Part shown: positions 14,901-29,299 of the stretch, piece by piece
Layout: each line of letters begins with the position of its first letter
Position numbering within the stretch: position 1 is the stretch's first letter
Assembly (NCBI RefSeq): GCF_020184175.1
Contig: NC_065531.1
Location: 87,576,604-87,640,603 of the forward strand
Direction of reading: 5' to 3'
Source: Aphis gossypii
Taxonomy: Eukaryota; Arthropoda; Insecta; Hemiptera; Aphididae
DNA length: 64,000 nt
Notes under the pieces: model-generated
Databases searched by the model: none
What the model was told of the DNA's origin: nothing
Seen by the model: only the letters and a program-made list of their open reading frames with translations
Made by a program: the position numbers and the translations under genes

Positions 14901-15600
14901 ATTGCGTGGCGTGTTATTATGATGTTTATGTAAATCATGATTCGAATTTATTCAGAATATATTTGCTCGACCAGTGTTATCATATATATATATACGCATA
15001 AAATAAAAGAATAACGGGAAATTAAAGTTGGTCGAGTGCCTGTATGAAACCTCGCCCGAGGGTTGTACCGTACGTTTATAACGTGTACAGTCTAACACAG
15101 AAACACGATGAGACAACGATGACTACAATATCTCGTCGTTTTCCTATTTATCATATTGTGCGCTGTTGACAAATACCGTCTAAAGGATAATGAATGCGCG
15201 AAATCTGATGTGCATATTTCCACCATCCACCGCGCGTTTATATTATAATATAACGTAATACCTACCCAATGTTTTTGTACTAACCGTAAATCACGTACCG
15301 GGTCCTGGTATAGGAGTCGCGTTATAATAATAATAATAATAATAATAACGATAATAATAATGTAATATCAAATTTTCGACCAGTTTTAATTATGGTGACG
15401 AAGGAGGGACCTTCTTGGGGAGAGCGGGATTCACCAGCGACCGACCGACCGGAGCAAATTCCACCGAATAAATAATCGTTTTGTGTATAATACGGTCCAT
15501 GATACTATTATACTTATATATACAAAGACGACGACGACTATACACGAACGACAACGACCGTTATTAATCGCCAAAACAACGCATAATTATATTTATCGTT
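14900..15600. other. GC-richer island with microsatellite
   Basis: The stretch contains CG-rich pieces (CCTCGCCCGAGG hairpin word near 15051, CGACCGACCGACCGG near 15439, GACGACGACGACTA near 15526). No exon is recognised. A 122-codon ATG frame lies just left of it at 14554-14922, rich in Leu/Ile/Phe, with no domain match. Confidence 0.3.
15323..15361. repeat. (TAA)n microsatellite with one CG interruption
   Basis: About eight TAA units, then CGA, then further TAA units. Confidence 0.9.
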
Positions 15601-16863
15601 TTAGAACATAATAAATAGATATTAGCCAGTAACCAGTAACCATACACATTCGTCTTATGGAACACGAATTCCGAACCTAATATATGAATATCTCGATAGT
15701 TATGATTGAACAGGAAATATGCTCTAGGATAATTTATTAATATTTCAATGGTTTTCGGTTGGCGTGCAATGACATTGTTTTTTTTTTTTTTTTAATATAA
15801 AATTAGCAGTAGGGTGTGCCAAATCAAGAGCGGTTTTAAGGAAAAAAACTTAGGTAGGTAGGTGTGTTCGAAAAGTTTTCTATTCAATGATGAAGGGTGT
15901 GTGACAAACATTAGCTGTATGTCAATCGTGTATAATTTATATAATTTATGATAAAATCTAAAAATAAAAATTATAAAATATTTTTTTTTTGAGTCCAGCG
16001 AATAACTTAAATTCAGGATAAAGTTAGATCAAAAGATTATAGATGATTTATAATACAACCCTTAATTTTTTTTAAATTTAAATTGATTGTTTTATCTTAT
16101 AGTGTTTTCATTTCTAACTTACTTTATATCAAGACATACAGAAAGCAAACATTATAATATCAGTAGTAGGTAAATTTTCAATATTAATTATTAATGTCAA
16201 TACATAGCACTGTTTATTGTCTATTATTATAGCGCACATTCAAAAAAAAAAAAATAAAATAAAAATAACTTATATAGTTTAATGTTGGTTAAAGTTATAG
16301 TATATTTATTGATTATTATAGGTATATAACATAATACCAATATTGTAGGTTAAAATGTTATTAGATAAGTAATGGTTGGATCGTTACATACGCAATAATA
16401 TTTTTATTATAAAAATAGATACCAATTGTATATTTTATCATAATTTTTCAAAAAAATTCCCGTATTTGTTTATAATTGTGTTGAAGAATTTATCAACTAT
16501 GAAAGGATTAATAGTAAACGATAATAGGTACTTATTATCTTTAATATTTATATTTTCATATTATGATGGTAAACCCAACATAGCATAATAATATAAGCTT
16601 AAAAAATCAATAAATGTATAAAAAATTTACTTTTTATGTATATTATATACATTTATACAAAATAATTAAAATTAAAATAACAGAATTATTATTTATACAA
16701 TATTATTAATTTCATACCATATAAAACTTAAGTTTTAATTATCGATTTATTATTTTGTTACTATTGTTGTAGCAAGTTGTTTTTTTTTTATATAGATTTG
16801 TCATATAATGATATATTATGACATTTATAAAATTTATACATAAATAAATAAAAAATGTATATA

Positions 16864-16884
16864 ATATATATATATATATATATA
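16864..16884. repeat. (TA)n microsatellite
   Basis: About ten TA units in an AT-rich context. Confidence 0.85.
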
Positions 16885-17099
16885 AATAATAATAAAATGA
16901 AGATGATCGTATTTTATTATATTTTTATAAGAACGCGTGTATAAAATATACAAAGCTAGAATCGTATGTTTTTTGTAAAACACGATATGGAAAAGTTTAA
17001 ATACATTCAAGGAACATCCGGAGCGTGCGTACACGTGCATTATTTTTTTTGTAAGATACTTAATAGAAATAGCGTGGGAATATGTGATGTTTTCATATG

Positions 17100-18725
17100 A
17101 TAATATAATAATATAATATACACGGTTGACGACGGTCTTTACAGATGATAACCGGACTTTAAGGCGAACAGGGACTGTTCAGACGTAGACCTACAGACTT
17201 CGAAACTACACATTACTCGATGTTACAATTTATTTAACAATTTTAACTTATTAAATATTCGAATTACTGAAATACTAAGAATATTTTGATCTTATTTTTT
17301 TATCATAAATGCTTAACTCAAATTTTTACCATTCAACGATTTATGCTGAGTAAGGCTCGTTATACTACACATAGTTACTAAGTTTTGGCAAACCAACCTG
17401 TTGAAGGTTGGTTAGAGGTTAAACACTCCCTAAAACCACCACTATATCTACAAAATACATTACGGGGCCGCATCGATCCACACAAACTTGTAGAAATACA
17501 TTTCAAAACGCATAAGCCACATGCAAATAATTGGTTATATACTTATTTATGGAGCGAAACATACTTAGATGCACATTTAAATGAAACGTATTCATCTCGA
17601 TTTGAAACATGGACTTGATACTGAACTTTATGTTCTCGGACTTTCAAAATAATTTAACGCTCGGTAAAACGGTGTTTACCGTATCGCACGAACGTTTTAT
17701 TATTAAAATGTATTATTATGTATATAAATAGCTATATAGGTCGTACCGGAATCGTTGCCGTAACTCTTTATCTTCGTGTGTTTAAACATTCAAATGCTTA
17801 AGTGCAACACTCAAAAAATTAATTTTAAATATAAACTGTTGGTAATAATAAGAGATTATTGTAATAATTCAGTCGTACACTCCGACAAGCGGTATTTAAG
17901 TGTTAATAATTATTTTATTTTTTGTTTTTTCTATAGGGTAATCTCAAGTGCACCGTCGTTGTTTTGGAAAACCGTTTACCCGTTTAACTTACGTACAATT
18001 AACGCACGTTTCATCTCAAGATTGTATTTGTGGAAAACGTAGTTTATAATATATTTTAGTGCAGAAGGCAGGTGTAATGCGATTAAGCGAAAAAATATTA
18101 TTATATAACATTATAGTTGTCTTGCTCGTCAGGTGCACGACACTGCACCTGAACCTTTATTATGATATGCTAGTGTGGTATTATAATTCCTCGTAAACCA
18201 TTCGTTTAAACGCCGCACTTTGTTTCGGATAAAATAAATCGTATTATCCGGGTGCTCCTTGAATAATGTAATACCCTGCACTTCCGTTGGCCATGTTTAG
18301 AGCTTCTACATTGTTTTTATCGCCGTAGTGTCCCCTGTCGACAAATTGAATTCGTCCGTCCAAATAGCGGTCGAGCTCGTCGATTTTTCTGTGGGTTTAA
18401 CGGCCACGCCAGCATCACTACAAGGATATTTTCCACCTTGTTAACCGATAAAAATCCGGCGACCTGGAAACACGCGCGGTTGGTTGAGAGGAAGATCGAA
18501 TTCAAGAGAAATTCAGAGCGCATGTCTCGTTAAGTTTATACGACAGATAGTTAAAACGTTTCAATTGGTACGAGTTACATGCTGTACTTATTTACATATC
18601 ACTATTTTAGTATACGCACACATGCCATTGCCGGCTAAGACAAAACGGATTACGTTCCTCCACCGTGGATATCGGCCAAATGTAACGAACCCACAAAAAG
18701 TATACAACGGGTATGGTACCTAACC
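17100..18725. other. Run of mildly GC-richer DNA without a recognised gene
   Basis: Several 68-88 codon frames overlap on both strands (for example 17385-17618 plus, 18317-18523 minus, 18484-18723 plus). None shows a known motif, and 17385-17618 opens at TTG. I see no paired splice sites that join them. The region could be a cluster of regulatory sequences or lineage-specific exons. Confidence 0.25.
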
Positions 18726-19499
18726 TAATACGTGTCATATGCCTATACCTATGGTTATAATACTATGTTAGCTGTAATCAATTTTTGCTAAAATTGACCT
18801 AAAATATATAAATAAATATAATTTCCACCAAAAATTTGGGTTGGTAATTTTCAACCAAATTGAAATCAATATATTTTTTAGATAGAATAATAGGAATTAT
18901 AGAAGATAATATTCAATTTTAGCTTTGTATTTATTTCACTAACCTATTCACATTGTTCTATAGTACTTAAGTATTGATTTTAAAACTACCCAATAACAAT
19001 AATATATATAAAACATATATTATACATGCAAAGTAAATTAATAATATACTAATAATGCATTATTTTTAGCAAAAATCAATTAGTATAGTAATATTTTGTA
19101 ATGATAAAATTATCCTAACCTTAACCGACCAGACGTTGAAATTTGTCACAATTTCCAGATAAAATTGCTGTTAATTAGAAATTAAGAAAAATTATTATTA
19201 TCATTCTAGTCCACAAAATATCACGTCAAAAATGTTACTAACAAAATTATCGAGTACATACAATTACACACTCATTTTGATACAAATTACATATAATATT
19301 TTTTGCTACATACGTATGATACGGTCATGAAAATTACATATTTTTATTTTAGTGCAAATTACAAACTCCCATAATTATAATTGTTTACGTAATATTACAA
19401 AATTGTATATCGGATTTATGTGACTATCGATGTGTGAGTGGCAATTATTATAGTTTTTTTATTACGTTTAACAACGTCGACACTTGATAATAATAATAA

Positions 19500-20170
19500 A
19501 ACCAATAAATCCCGTGACCGTATTATGCACATTCAATTTATTTTGCACGGGTTGCAAATGTATTTCAGGGCTTTTCGATTTTTCAGTGTTCATTTAAATT
19601 AACATTTAATTCGTAGATTAATCGGTCGCGTAGCATGGGATTGGTTCGTAGAGCTTATGCGATTGAAAAAAAATCGATATGTTTATTGTTTAGTATACAG
19701 TATATATTCTGCTTGACTTGAGTAATGACATTGTCTGTGTGTGATTCAATTTCAATAAAACGTGAAAAAAAAATTGCAATGCACAGATTGCAATAATGAA
19801 AGTAATCTTTTTAATTCAGATAACGTTCGTTTGCAAGTCTCGATCGTCTGGTCGTGAGCTTCGTATTATAAACATAGAAATGTATAAAAGAGAAAAATTG
19901 ACTTGCACGCGGATTAATGTTGCTAGTTGTGCAATGAAAGAAAGAAAAAAAACAAACTTTATACGGTATGGTAGAGGAAGAATAAAGAATTTCTATGTCA
20001 CCGCTAAACTTTCTTGGGTATTATTCGCAAGGAAACCGCCACGCCGCCGCTGCCACCGCATTGTTTGTAGACAGGACGTCGTAAACATTATAACGGATTC
20101 GCCTTGAAAGCATTTGAGAAAATTAGATTTTTAGCAGACTTTATAGTATCGTGAGTGTGTGTTTTCGAAT
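19500..20170. other. GC-richer stretch with a 103-codon ATG frame, no recognised gene
   Basis: The frame at 19796-20107 starts at ATG and is rich in Arg/Lys near its end (RKPPRRRCHRIVCRQ). It has no domain that I recognise, and a CCGCC-rich patch (20035-20060) explains the basic tail. I treat it as probably non-coding. Confidence 0.2.
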
Positions 20171-21419
20171 AAATCGTACACGCTAGGTTTATGCATTTAT
20201 GAACGCCTATCTGAGGATACTGTATATACTAGGCTCTTATTATTGCGTGTATAGACTTTGAAACTAAATATAGGTAATAATTAATTCATTTTTTGAAAAC
20301 TATTTTCATCATAATACTCTGAGAGAATTTTACAGTTGGAGCATGTATGTATTTGAATGTTTTTTATTTTACTTATTTATACATATTATTATAGGACTTT
20401 CAACTAAATACTCATAACGTAAATTGATATTTACAGCGGGTTGTTGTACATTTTAAATTATTTTTTTGCCATATTAATATCTGATATAAACATAGTTATA
20501 AAAATAAATATTTAAGATTTAAAAATAAATTGAACCAATCATTAACTTTAATTAATGTTATAAATAACAATTAATATTTATCACGACTAAAATAACTGAA
20601 CAACTAAACATTAGGAAATATTCCTAATATTACTAATGGTCAAAATAACTCGTGTACCTAGTGTATCGTATGTATTATCAGAGTAAAACTTTGAAATTGA
20701 AGGTGATCAGTAGACTTACGAAAATAAATTATATACCATATATACCTATATAAAATAATGGTAACAAAAAATCTTTGAAAGTAAAATTTGTGATTAAGAA
20801 AATCTTGTTATAATTAAAATTATGTTTTATATATTAAATAACTAGGATTATAATAATTTTGTATATATTATGTTATGTAAATATGTAAAACTATATAGTT
20901 TATTAAATTTTTAAAATTGACAAAATAATATTTACAAAATTAAATTATAAAAATATTATGATTAATTATACAGCAACTTAAAATTCATATTAACCTCAGA
21001 TACATATTATTTTTAGAAAATAATATTCTATTCTCTTTAATTTGTTTGCAAGCTCTAACATAAAATGTTTATAAGTTATTTTATATCTTTGAACATATTG
21101 ATGATTAAATTAATAAACTATATTGTAAATATTTTGTTTGATGTCTTAAAAAATGTCAAGTATAAATCTAAAAACGAATTAATTAATAAAGTTATTTCTA
21201 TATCATAGTTATTATGTATTTTCTGAGTGAAAAATTAAATATTTGTTTTTACACACAGATGTAACTAATTAAAAATAAATAAATATTATGTTCAAATTAA
21301 ATTATAGAACATAGTGTAATATAATATATAAAGTCTATATTATTTATATAAAACTAAACAGTTCAAACGTTTCGTATTGAATTTAAGCATTCAAATTAAA
21401 TATTCTTTATTTTGTAGCT

Positions 21420-21995
21420 CTAGACTTTACGTATATCGATATTGGTTTGGGTTCACGGGGTCTACTGAATGTATTGGTTTCCTGTAAAGAAAGACGTGTT
21501 TATTTTGCCAAACTGAAGATTTATTACATTCAAAAACTATCACGGGATTAGCTACCCTCGGACGGTTTGTTTATTTTTTTATCTTTCAACTTTATATAGG
21601 AAGACCATCATAATAAACTGCTGTCCATTATTCAAGAACAACAAGTCCACAAGCTCGTGGATAGAAATAATATTTTGACGCAGACATTATGCAAAAACGG
21701 TCAATGGCTTGGGTGGAAAAAAATTTCTTTGGGTTATTTTTCGACCCTCTTTATTACTATCGGAACCAGGTTTATTTTCCTCCCTTTACCACTCTTCCGA
21801 TGATCTCCTGTAGCTGGCAGGCGTGATTTATTGGTTGCAAATCCAGGTGCAATAATACCCTTTCCGAGTTTTTATGGCTTCTTCATTATTGTTTTTTCAC
21901 CCTACCATGAAATCTCCAGTGACTTAAGTCTACGTTATTCGTCGACATCCTGTCGAACCATGAACGAAGACGTAAAGTTAAACTGGCAAGAAAAT
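21420..21995. other. GC-richer non-coding island with forkhead-type words
   Basis: There is no convincing open frame. TGTTTATTTT at 21498-21507, TGTTTATTTTTTT near 21568 and GGTTTATTTTCC near 21768 resemble forkhead sites, though such words are also frequent in AT-rich DNA. A cis-regulatory element is possible. Confidence 0.3.
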
Positions 21996-22359
21996 AATAA
22001 ATAAATAATAATTTAAAAGTACTTTATACTACACGCGTAAACATTTTAAGAGGTCTCTTTGAAAATCTATACAGCTTATTATGTTATATCCTTGATCGTT
22101 CCATACTTAAACTGTGGTTTTTAATATTTTTATGAATCATTTTGGAATTATTAAATACTCTTAGTGTACTAGACTTTTAAGAACTCGTAATAGTATAAAA
22201 CTATGTTATAAACGTACGTTGATTTATAGGTATTTATCAATTGAATAAATGGTTCACGTAAAATTAATTGTAATTCTTATTGGTGATATCAAAAAAGATT
22301 CCGTTAATACATTTTACTTATCAATGAAATGAGAATGAGTGAAATCTACAAATAAATTA

Positions 22360-22640
22360 CACGCACGATCGTTGACTTATTGCGTTAACAAACGATTTAA
22401 CGTCCGCGTCGCTTTGGAATTTTCTATTCGAATCATTATTGTGTTCCTAAATAATTAACGAACAACCACTGAGTGAAGTGTAGTTTGCTTTCCACGCGAA
22501 ACCTGCCCACGTCTAATAATGGAATATTTCGGGCTTGCAATTTGTCCGATGGCCTTAAACTTTGATGAACACGTCCGATTATGTACGATTTAATTAATGT
22601 TTCTGGCTACTCAGTATACGACTAGCCATTATATGTAGAC
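22360..22640. other. Small GC-richer patch
   Basis: A few CG-containing words (CGTCCGCGTCGC, CCACGCGAAACC) without an open frame of interest. Nothing further is visible. Confidence 0.2.
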
Positions 22641-25600
22641 TGCAATGTTCAGTTCAGCAAAATCTGTATAATATTTATATAGCTTTTGTACCAGTTAAGT
22701 ACGTAAAAATCATATTACCTATTACTGTTATTATTAATACCTGTATTTTGTAAAGAGTTGACGAAGAATTGCCAATAACTATTAAAAATTTGTATTTAAT
22801 GACATGTTATTAAAAATTGGAAATTTAATGGTCAGTTGTACCTGAATTATATTAAAATATAAATATACCCATAATTTTAGTTTCAATACTAGTCGTGTTG
22901 TATAAAATACTTTTTTTATGATTGGCTTAACAAAATGTAGTTGTAAAAATGTAATCATACCTACCATCATGATGTGATACCACGGCGAATACTAATATAT
23001 TTACGAATACTAATACTTAAGAAAACTAAAATAAACTTTAGGTCGTGTGGTTACATTTTGATTAGTGGTTATTTACCGGTTATTTTAACTATATCAATAT
23101 TACGTGTTAATTTTATAATTCTAAATAGTACTTAAAATAAATGTAAATTAGTTTTTTTTTTTGTATTGTTTATTATAATAAATAAAAAAAAATATATAAA
23201 ACAATATCGTGGTGTTCAATATCAATAAATAATATTATAGCTTTCTATATATATATAAAAAAAAACCAAATGGAACAGAGAATGGGAACAAAATATTATT
23301 AATTGTACCTTAAAACAAGTATAAAAATTATTAAAATATCTTATAATTTATTAATTCAATACTTAATTACATGTAAATTCAATATCACAGTTTTTGGTTT
23401 AAATAATAAAAATATTCCTAAATTATGACGAATATTGATTGGTTCTAATAACATTTATTTTACGAGTAGTATATTTTTATGAAACAAATTACATTTTTTA
23501 CGAATAAAAAGGTTGTGTGTATAACAACTATAATTATTATATTGGAATAGAAAATATTTTGTGAAAAATATAACATTACAATTATTAACTGTGTGATATT
23601 TATAGCTGTATGGTGCTTAAATTATATTAAAATAATTATATTGCCAGATTCCAGTACTAAAAAAAGTCATGATAAACATGCTCGTTACAATATATAATCA
23701 AATATAATGATTACTTTTGACGGGTGGTTTTTAAATTATTCTTATTTTTGTATTATACAATGATATCTGATCAAAAATAAATATAACTATTGCAAGTTAA
23801 TGGGTAAGTGCGGATGAGTTAATAATATCGTCATATCGATTACCATTTGTGACAATTTCCTGATTTCAGAAAATGCTTATAGCAATATTGAAATGTAATC
23901 TTATTGTAAGAATAAAATTAAGAAAGCATATTTAATAGAATATGCTTTAATGTTAGCGAGTTAATGTTTTTTTTTTCAGCAAATGTGTGATGATTATTAT
24001 CGACATCTAAATAATGATCATCGACATTATGTTACTTTTTACGTTGTACGATATTTCCATTTCCGTAATTTTCTCTTCTTTTTTACGATTGAAATATACT
24101 ACACGATTATTACGACTATGAATTTTGATGTTCTAATGCATTATTCTGGTAAGTTTAAGATTATTGATTTTATTTGATAAAAAAAAAAAAAAAATTAATT
24201 TTAACAGTTTTTTTTGTCCTTGGTATATCGTATATACATAAACACTACCTTTAATAATTTATGTTTTGAAATATTATAAAAATTAACGATTTCATACAAT
24301 TTATGTGAATAATTAAAATGTATATAGATAAAAATAGTAGAGTACGTATGGAATGAATTTAAAGAATTTATTTATTTGAATTTAATTTTTTATAATTTTA
24401 TTAACTTTGTAAATTTAAGTATTAATTACATGAATAAACTCACGGGTTTGGGAGGGGGTGAAAGGGTTTAACCTCCCTTGGCCGTATTTTTATTATTATT
24501 TTTGCATTGTTAATTATATTATAAATTTATAAAGGATAATATGAAAATGTATTGTCTTATCGCATAATTTATATTTAAAATTACAAATCGAAAATTATTG
24601 ATACATTATAATTATAATTTACTGTTTATATAATATAGCAATAACTCATTGATTTTTATTAACTTTGTAGTCAAAGTTTGTTATCTGTGGATATTGTTTA
24701 ATGAGGGTATCAACGCTGGGCCGAGCATGAATTTATCAATTTACAAACTATTTATGATGATAACAAACATTTATAAATGAAAATACAATACAAAAATGTC
24801 AAATCAGTACATTGTTCTAATACGTCAATAAAAAATCAAATGTGACCAATATGGTAAATAGTATAATTAATGGTAGCTTATCTAGCAAAAATAGACTAGA
24901 AAATTAAATTTTATATTGAAAAAAAGTGCATTAAATTTTGATTTGTTTTTTTTTTTTTAATTATAATTTATAATTATTAAATATAATATTAAATATCATA
25001 ACTAGAGGAGTATGCACAAAAAGTCCCTACATATTTTTCTTAACCTACAACTCCCCCCTCCTCGTGGGAAATTCCTAAGAACGCCACTGATTTAATATGA
25101 AATTATTAAATTGTATAGTAAATAACCTTCTAAATAACATTATTGTCAATTGTAAAGTATATTTATAAATATTGGTATAAATTTAATCGTTTTTAGTTAG
25201 GCCATACAAAATAAGTTCATAAATTCCTAATGACGAAAGAAGAACCTCCTCAGTGCACAACCTGGGTGGCTATATTAACTGTCATTAAAATATAGAATAA
25301 CATAGTGCCATCAATATATCGATGGCCTCAAAAAATATAATATTTCATCTAACATTAACGAAACATTAGGACCAGACAGAAAACATTACAATTTATTATG
25401 TAACCAGCATAAGAAAAGATAAAATGTACAATACAATTTAGTAAACGTAACTGTATACTAATATTAATAATATTACTATATATATTATATATGATATTTA
25501 TTTAAGTTAACTATGAATTTATGATAATTATATTATTTTGGTTTAACTTATTTATCTAATCAATTTTTTATTATGTTCTATTATTAAAAATTAAAAAATT

Positions 25601-27500
25601 ATAATTTTGTTGTTGGTATTTTTTATCAGTTTAATAATTATTATAATAATAATAATAAAATATATTGGTAATAGTTTTTTAATTGCTATTTTTTGGTGAT
25701 ATAATATCCATTTTTTATGATAATAAAATATATTATTAATATAAATATAATTTTGGTATAAATTGACATAGTACATAAGATCAATCTATTAATTAATTAT
25801 TTTTATTGAAAAAAACTAATTCACGTGTCTAATAAATATAATTAAAACAAATTAAAGATTATAAATCATGTTTAAGGATAATTAGGTAGTATAATAATAT
25901 TTTTCTATAATCATATATTTTTTCACAGATTATTAATATATCTAAGTATATAATATTTTAAATGACAAAGCTTAAAAATAGTAATAAAATGATTTAATAG
26001 TCTATGTTTATTTAATCCAAACTAACTAATTTTTACTTACTAAAATTAAACCTGAGTTTTTGTTTTTACATAAAATAATGAACGGATTAGTATTTATCAA
26101 ATCTTTTTTTTGTTAACTCACGTGACAAAGTATTTTTTTTTATGATTTTATGGAACAGGAGAAGTGTATCATATAATAGCATTTTCATACTCCTACTGAC
26201 ACTTGATTTTTTTTTTGAGGTAGTACTATTAAATAAAATATGTTTTGATATAACTGACAATTGAAATTGTGACATTTCTCGTTTAATATTTTTTTGTACT
26301 TTTTAATAGGATCAAATTCAATCATATATGTTCATTAAAAACATGGTTTTTAAAAATAAATAATTTGAAAAATATCAAGTTTTTAAAACAGTATATCAAT
26401 TTAAATATTTGAATTATATGTAAGAATTCACTGACTTAAATAAAATACTTATACTTATATATTATAACATTGTGTTTAACAATTTCAACACCTTAACATT
26501 TATGATATTTATTAACATCTTAATTAGTCACTTTAAGTTTTTTCATGATTATAAAAATTAGTGAAAAATAAAAAGTTAATTATATTTTTTACAAAAAAAA
26601 ATTATAAAAATATTAACTACATACGTAAATTGTATACATATTTGATTAGTTGTTTTTTTAAAAATATTATAGATTTAGTTTTATTTTAATAAATAATAAT
26701 GATTTATTTCCTTTTAAGCTGTACAATATTCGTAACAAAATAATACATGCGGGGTATTTGTGAAGTTTATTCATTAATTGAAATGAGTACTGTTGAATAT
26801 TTGTGGAACTGAAAATGTATGGATAATTTTGAATTTGCTTTAGGTATTTCATTTTTTTTAAAAATTGAGTGCCAGCTATAGAACAGTTTAGTCAATAACT
26901 TAAAGTAGTAAATATCTTGTAAAAATGTACAATACATTTTATCTTTAAGTACTTAGAACTTAAAATATGGAATAAATACAATTTATTAATTTATAATAAT
27001 ATCAATTGGATGTAAATAAAGTTATTTAAAAATTAAAACAAAGACAAAGAGATTGAAAAAAATAGTATACGATGGACAGCATATTAACATGTAATACAGA
27101 AAGTTGATAATCGCACACTTTAAAATGTTGAGTTGTATGTGAATATTATTATATAGTGCAACCAAATATTTTTAAAACTTAAGTCCTCAGCAAGAGAAAT
27201 GAGCAAATAGCAAAACTATAGCTTTAAGTAAAAAAGATTACCTTAATTCTTTACTTTTTAAACTTTTTCAAATACCATACTAGGTACCTACATGATAGTT
27301 ATATGTGGATTATGTGATAGTGTAAATTCGCGAATTTGCATTTAATATTTAATGACATGTAGTTTTAAACACATCCTTAGGTATTAATAAATCAAGATTA
27401 GAATGTAATAATTTTACATCCTCTAAAGATTTAACAGAAATACAAAGTTTTTAATCATATGCAAAGAAAAGTACTTTTAAAAGTTTATTGGAATATCGTT
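22640..27500. other. AT-rich non-coding DNA with a MITE relic
   Basis: Outside the 24440-25089 relic nothing is recognised. Open frames at 23983-24177, 25591-25776, 26087-26275 and 26667-26852 are compositional. Confidence 0.55.
24440..25089. mobile_element. Degraded relative(s) of the hAT-like MITE
   Basis: At 24450-24485, GGGAGGGGGTGAAAGGGTTT and AACCTCCC resemble an inner arm of the 58116-58286 element. At 25052-25089, CTCCCCCCTCCTC followed by AACGCCACTG resembles its right end. Either these are the two ends of one ~650-bp element, or the segment 25002-25089 (starting CTAGAGGAGTATGC) is a separate ~88-bp element. No convincing target-site duplication was found. Confidence 0.45.
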
Positions 27501-27522
27501 TATACAAAACAAAAAAAAAAAA

Positions 27523-29013
27523 GCGGGCAAGTGGGTACCGTTCTGCTGTACATTAGGGGGTGGGGTTGACTTCAGACTAGGGTAGGTTAAATTTGAATGC
27601 AATGATAGGTATCATTGTATACGAAAAACGATTCTGAACGAAGATGATTTGTCAGCCTAGGATATAATTTCCAGTGGTTGGTGAAAAAGGTGGTTTATGT
27701 TTTAATGGCCTGAATACACCAAAATTTAAGTTATTTTATAATTATTGTAAGCTAAACTTATGAAAAATCTTGTATTAAATTTTCAACTCTTAGCTACCTA
27801 TACAAACATTTTTATGAATTATACCTACAAAATAATTTGCAAATATTCATAATTTTGACGAATTTTCGTCAAAATTTGAACTTCAAATGCTAATAAAAAA
27901 AAATTGTGCCTAAGTATTCTTATAATTTTTTAATCACTATAAGAATAACATATGAGGAACTTTGTATAAAATTTTCAAGTATTTTGATAGGGCCAAAAAA
28001 ATTTTATCGACACTTCAAAAAAAAATTTTCAGAAAAATTGAAAATTTCGGTTGTCTATAAATAGCTCAATAAAACTCAAAATATTTTGAAAATTAAATCA
28101 TGTAAGGAAAATGCCAATCTAAATAACTGGTAAAATTTTCAAGTATCTACGACTTATACTTTTTGAATAATTACAAATATTTAAAAACGTTTGAGGATAA
28201 ATCGTTATCGTTACGCGATTTCGTAAAAATTTAAAATTCAAACGCACATAAAATTTTTCCTTTAACGATTTTATGAGTTTTCTCTATAGCTACTTGAAGG
28301 AAAATTTATGGAAAACTTAGTGTTATAATTTTAATCCTTAGTTATGAACACAAAAAATTTTATGATTTTTTAACTTCAAAATTACTTGCAAATTTTCGCG
28401 TTTTCGACAGATTTCGTAAAAATTTGAACTATAAACGCTTATAAAAAAAATTGTGACTAACGATTTTTAATTTTTTTTAGCTACAATAAAAACAACTCAT
28501 AAGGAACCTTGTATTTTATTTTCAAGTTTTTTTGGTCATCCAAAAATTTTTTATCGACACTTTAAAAAAAATTTCTCAAAAAAATCGAAAATTTCAGTGG
28601 TCTATAAATAACTCAAAAAAAGTCAAAATATTTTGAAAATTTAACTATATATAGATACCACTGACATTAATATTTGATGAAAATTTCAAGTATTTTCAGT
28701 GATTAGTTTTTGAATTACAACCATAAAAAAAAATCAATTTGGTCGAAAACTGGTTTTGCGTAAAAATTGCCGTTTTTCCGTCATTTTTTTTTTGTTTTTC
28801 TCGATTTTTTTTAAAAACTGTTGGAAAATGTTAACTTTTTACCTTTATAATGCACCAAGGATATTCACTTTTACATCGGAAACCACCCCCATAGTTTGAA
28901 ATTGGAGCATTATTTCGACTAGTTATGCTGTACACAGACACAAAAAAAAACAAAAAAAAAAAAAAAACACACATCATTGTAAAATCAATACATTCATCAC
29001 TTCGTTCAGAATT
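27523..29013 (+). repeat. Interspersed repeat family, copy A (~1.5 kb)
   Basis: This copy shares long, ordered stretches with the reverse complement of 41683-43373. Shared marks include the start GGGCAAGTGGGTACCG with CTGCTGTACATTAGG, then CATTGTATACGAAAAACGAT, several AAAATTTTCAAGTAT-type blocks, and an end with an interrupted A tract followed by ACATCATTGTAAAATCAAT. It contains two imperfect units about 540 bp apart (around 28150 and 28690). No conserved protein is visible; the short open frame over its 3' end is a by-product of the A tract. It is likely a non-autonomous element or satellite-derived repeat; the class is unresolved. Confidence 0.85.
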
Positions 29014-29299
29014 TAAAATGGAGACAAGCAAAATATCTTGATGAACTCTAAAGGGAATAACATAGATACAATATTTTACTTTCTTTTTAAATTATGTGAT
29101 ACTTAATTGTTTGAATATGAATCGATTATTAAGATACCATTATAATTTAGTTCCTGTATACAGCAATATTCAGTTCATAATCATTAGGCTACCGTTTCTG
29201 TAGAAATGTATTGAATTGTTTAGATTTAAATCGTTTGGTTATCTGGTAAGTAAAGATTTAGTTATTATTGTTAAATGTTTGCACTACTCACAATTCTTC

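Noticed and set aside
14554..14922. Longest open frame in the window (122 codons, ATG start)
   Set aside because: Leu/Ile/Phe-rich with no motif, signal or splice context. A frame of this length can arise by chance in 64 kb read on six frames.
17385..17618. 77-codon plus frame with fairly protein-like composition
   Set aside because: Opens at TTG, has no recognised motif and no splice partners; too little to call a gene.
19796..20107. 103-codon ATG frame with basic C-terminus
   Set aside because: The Arg-rich tail comes from a CCGCC-rich patch; no domain or conservation can be shown. Kept only as a note in the island entry.
26216..26230. TGAGGTAGTACTATT, resembling the let-7 seed
   Set aside because: Matches let-7 only over the first ten or so bases, and I see no foldback arm beside it.
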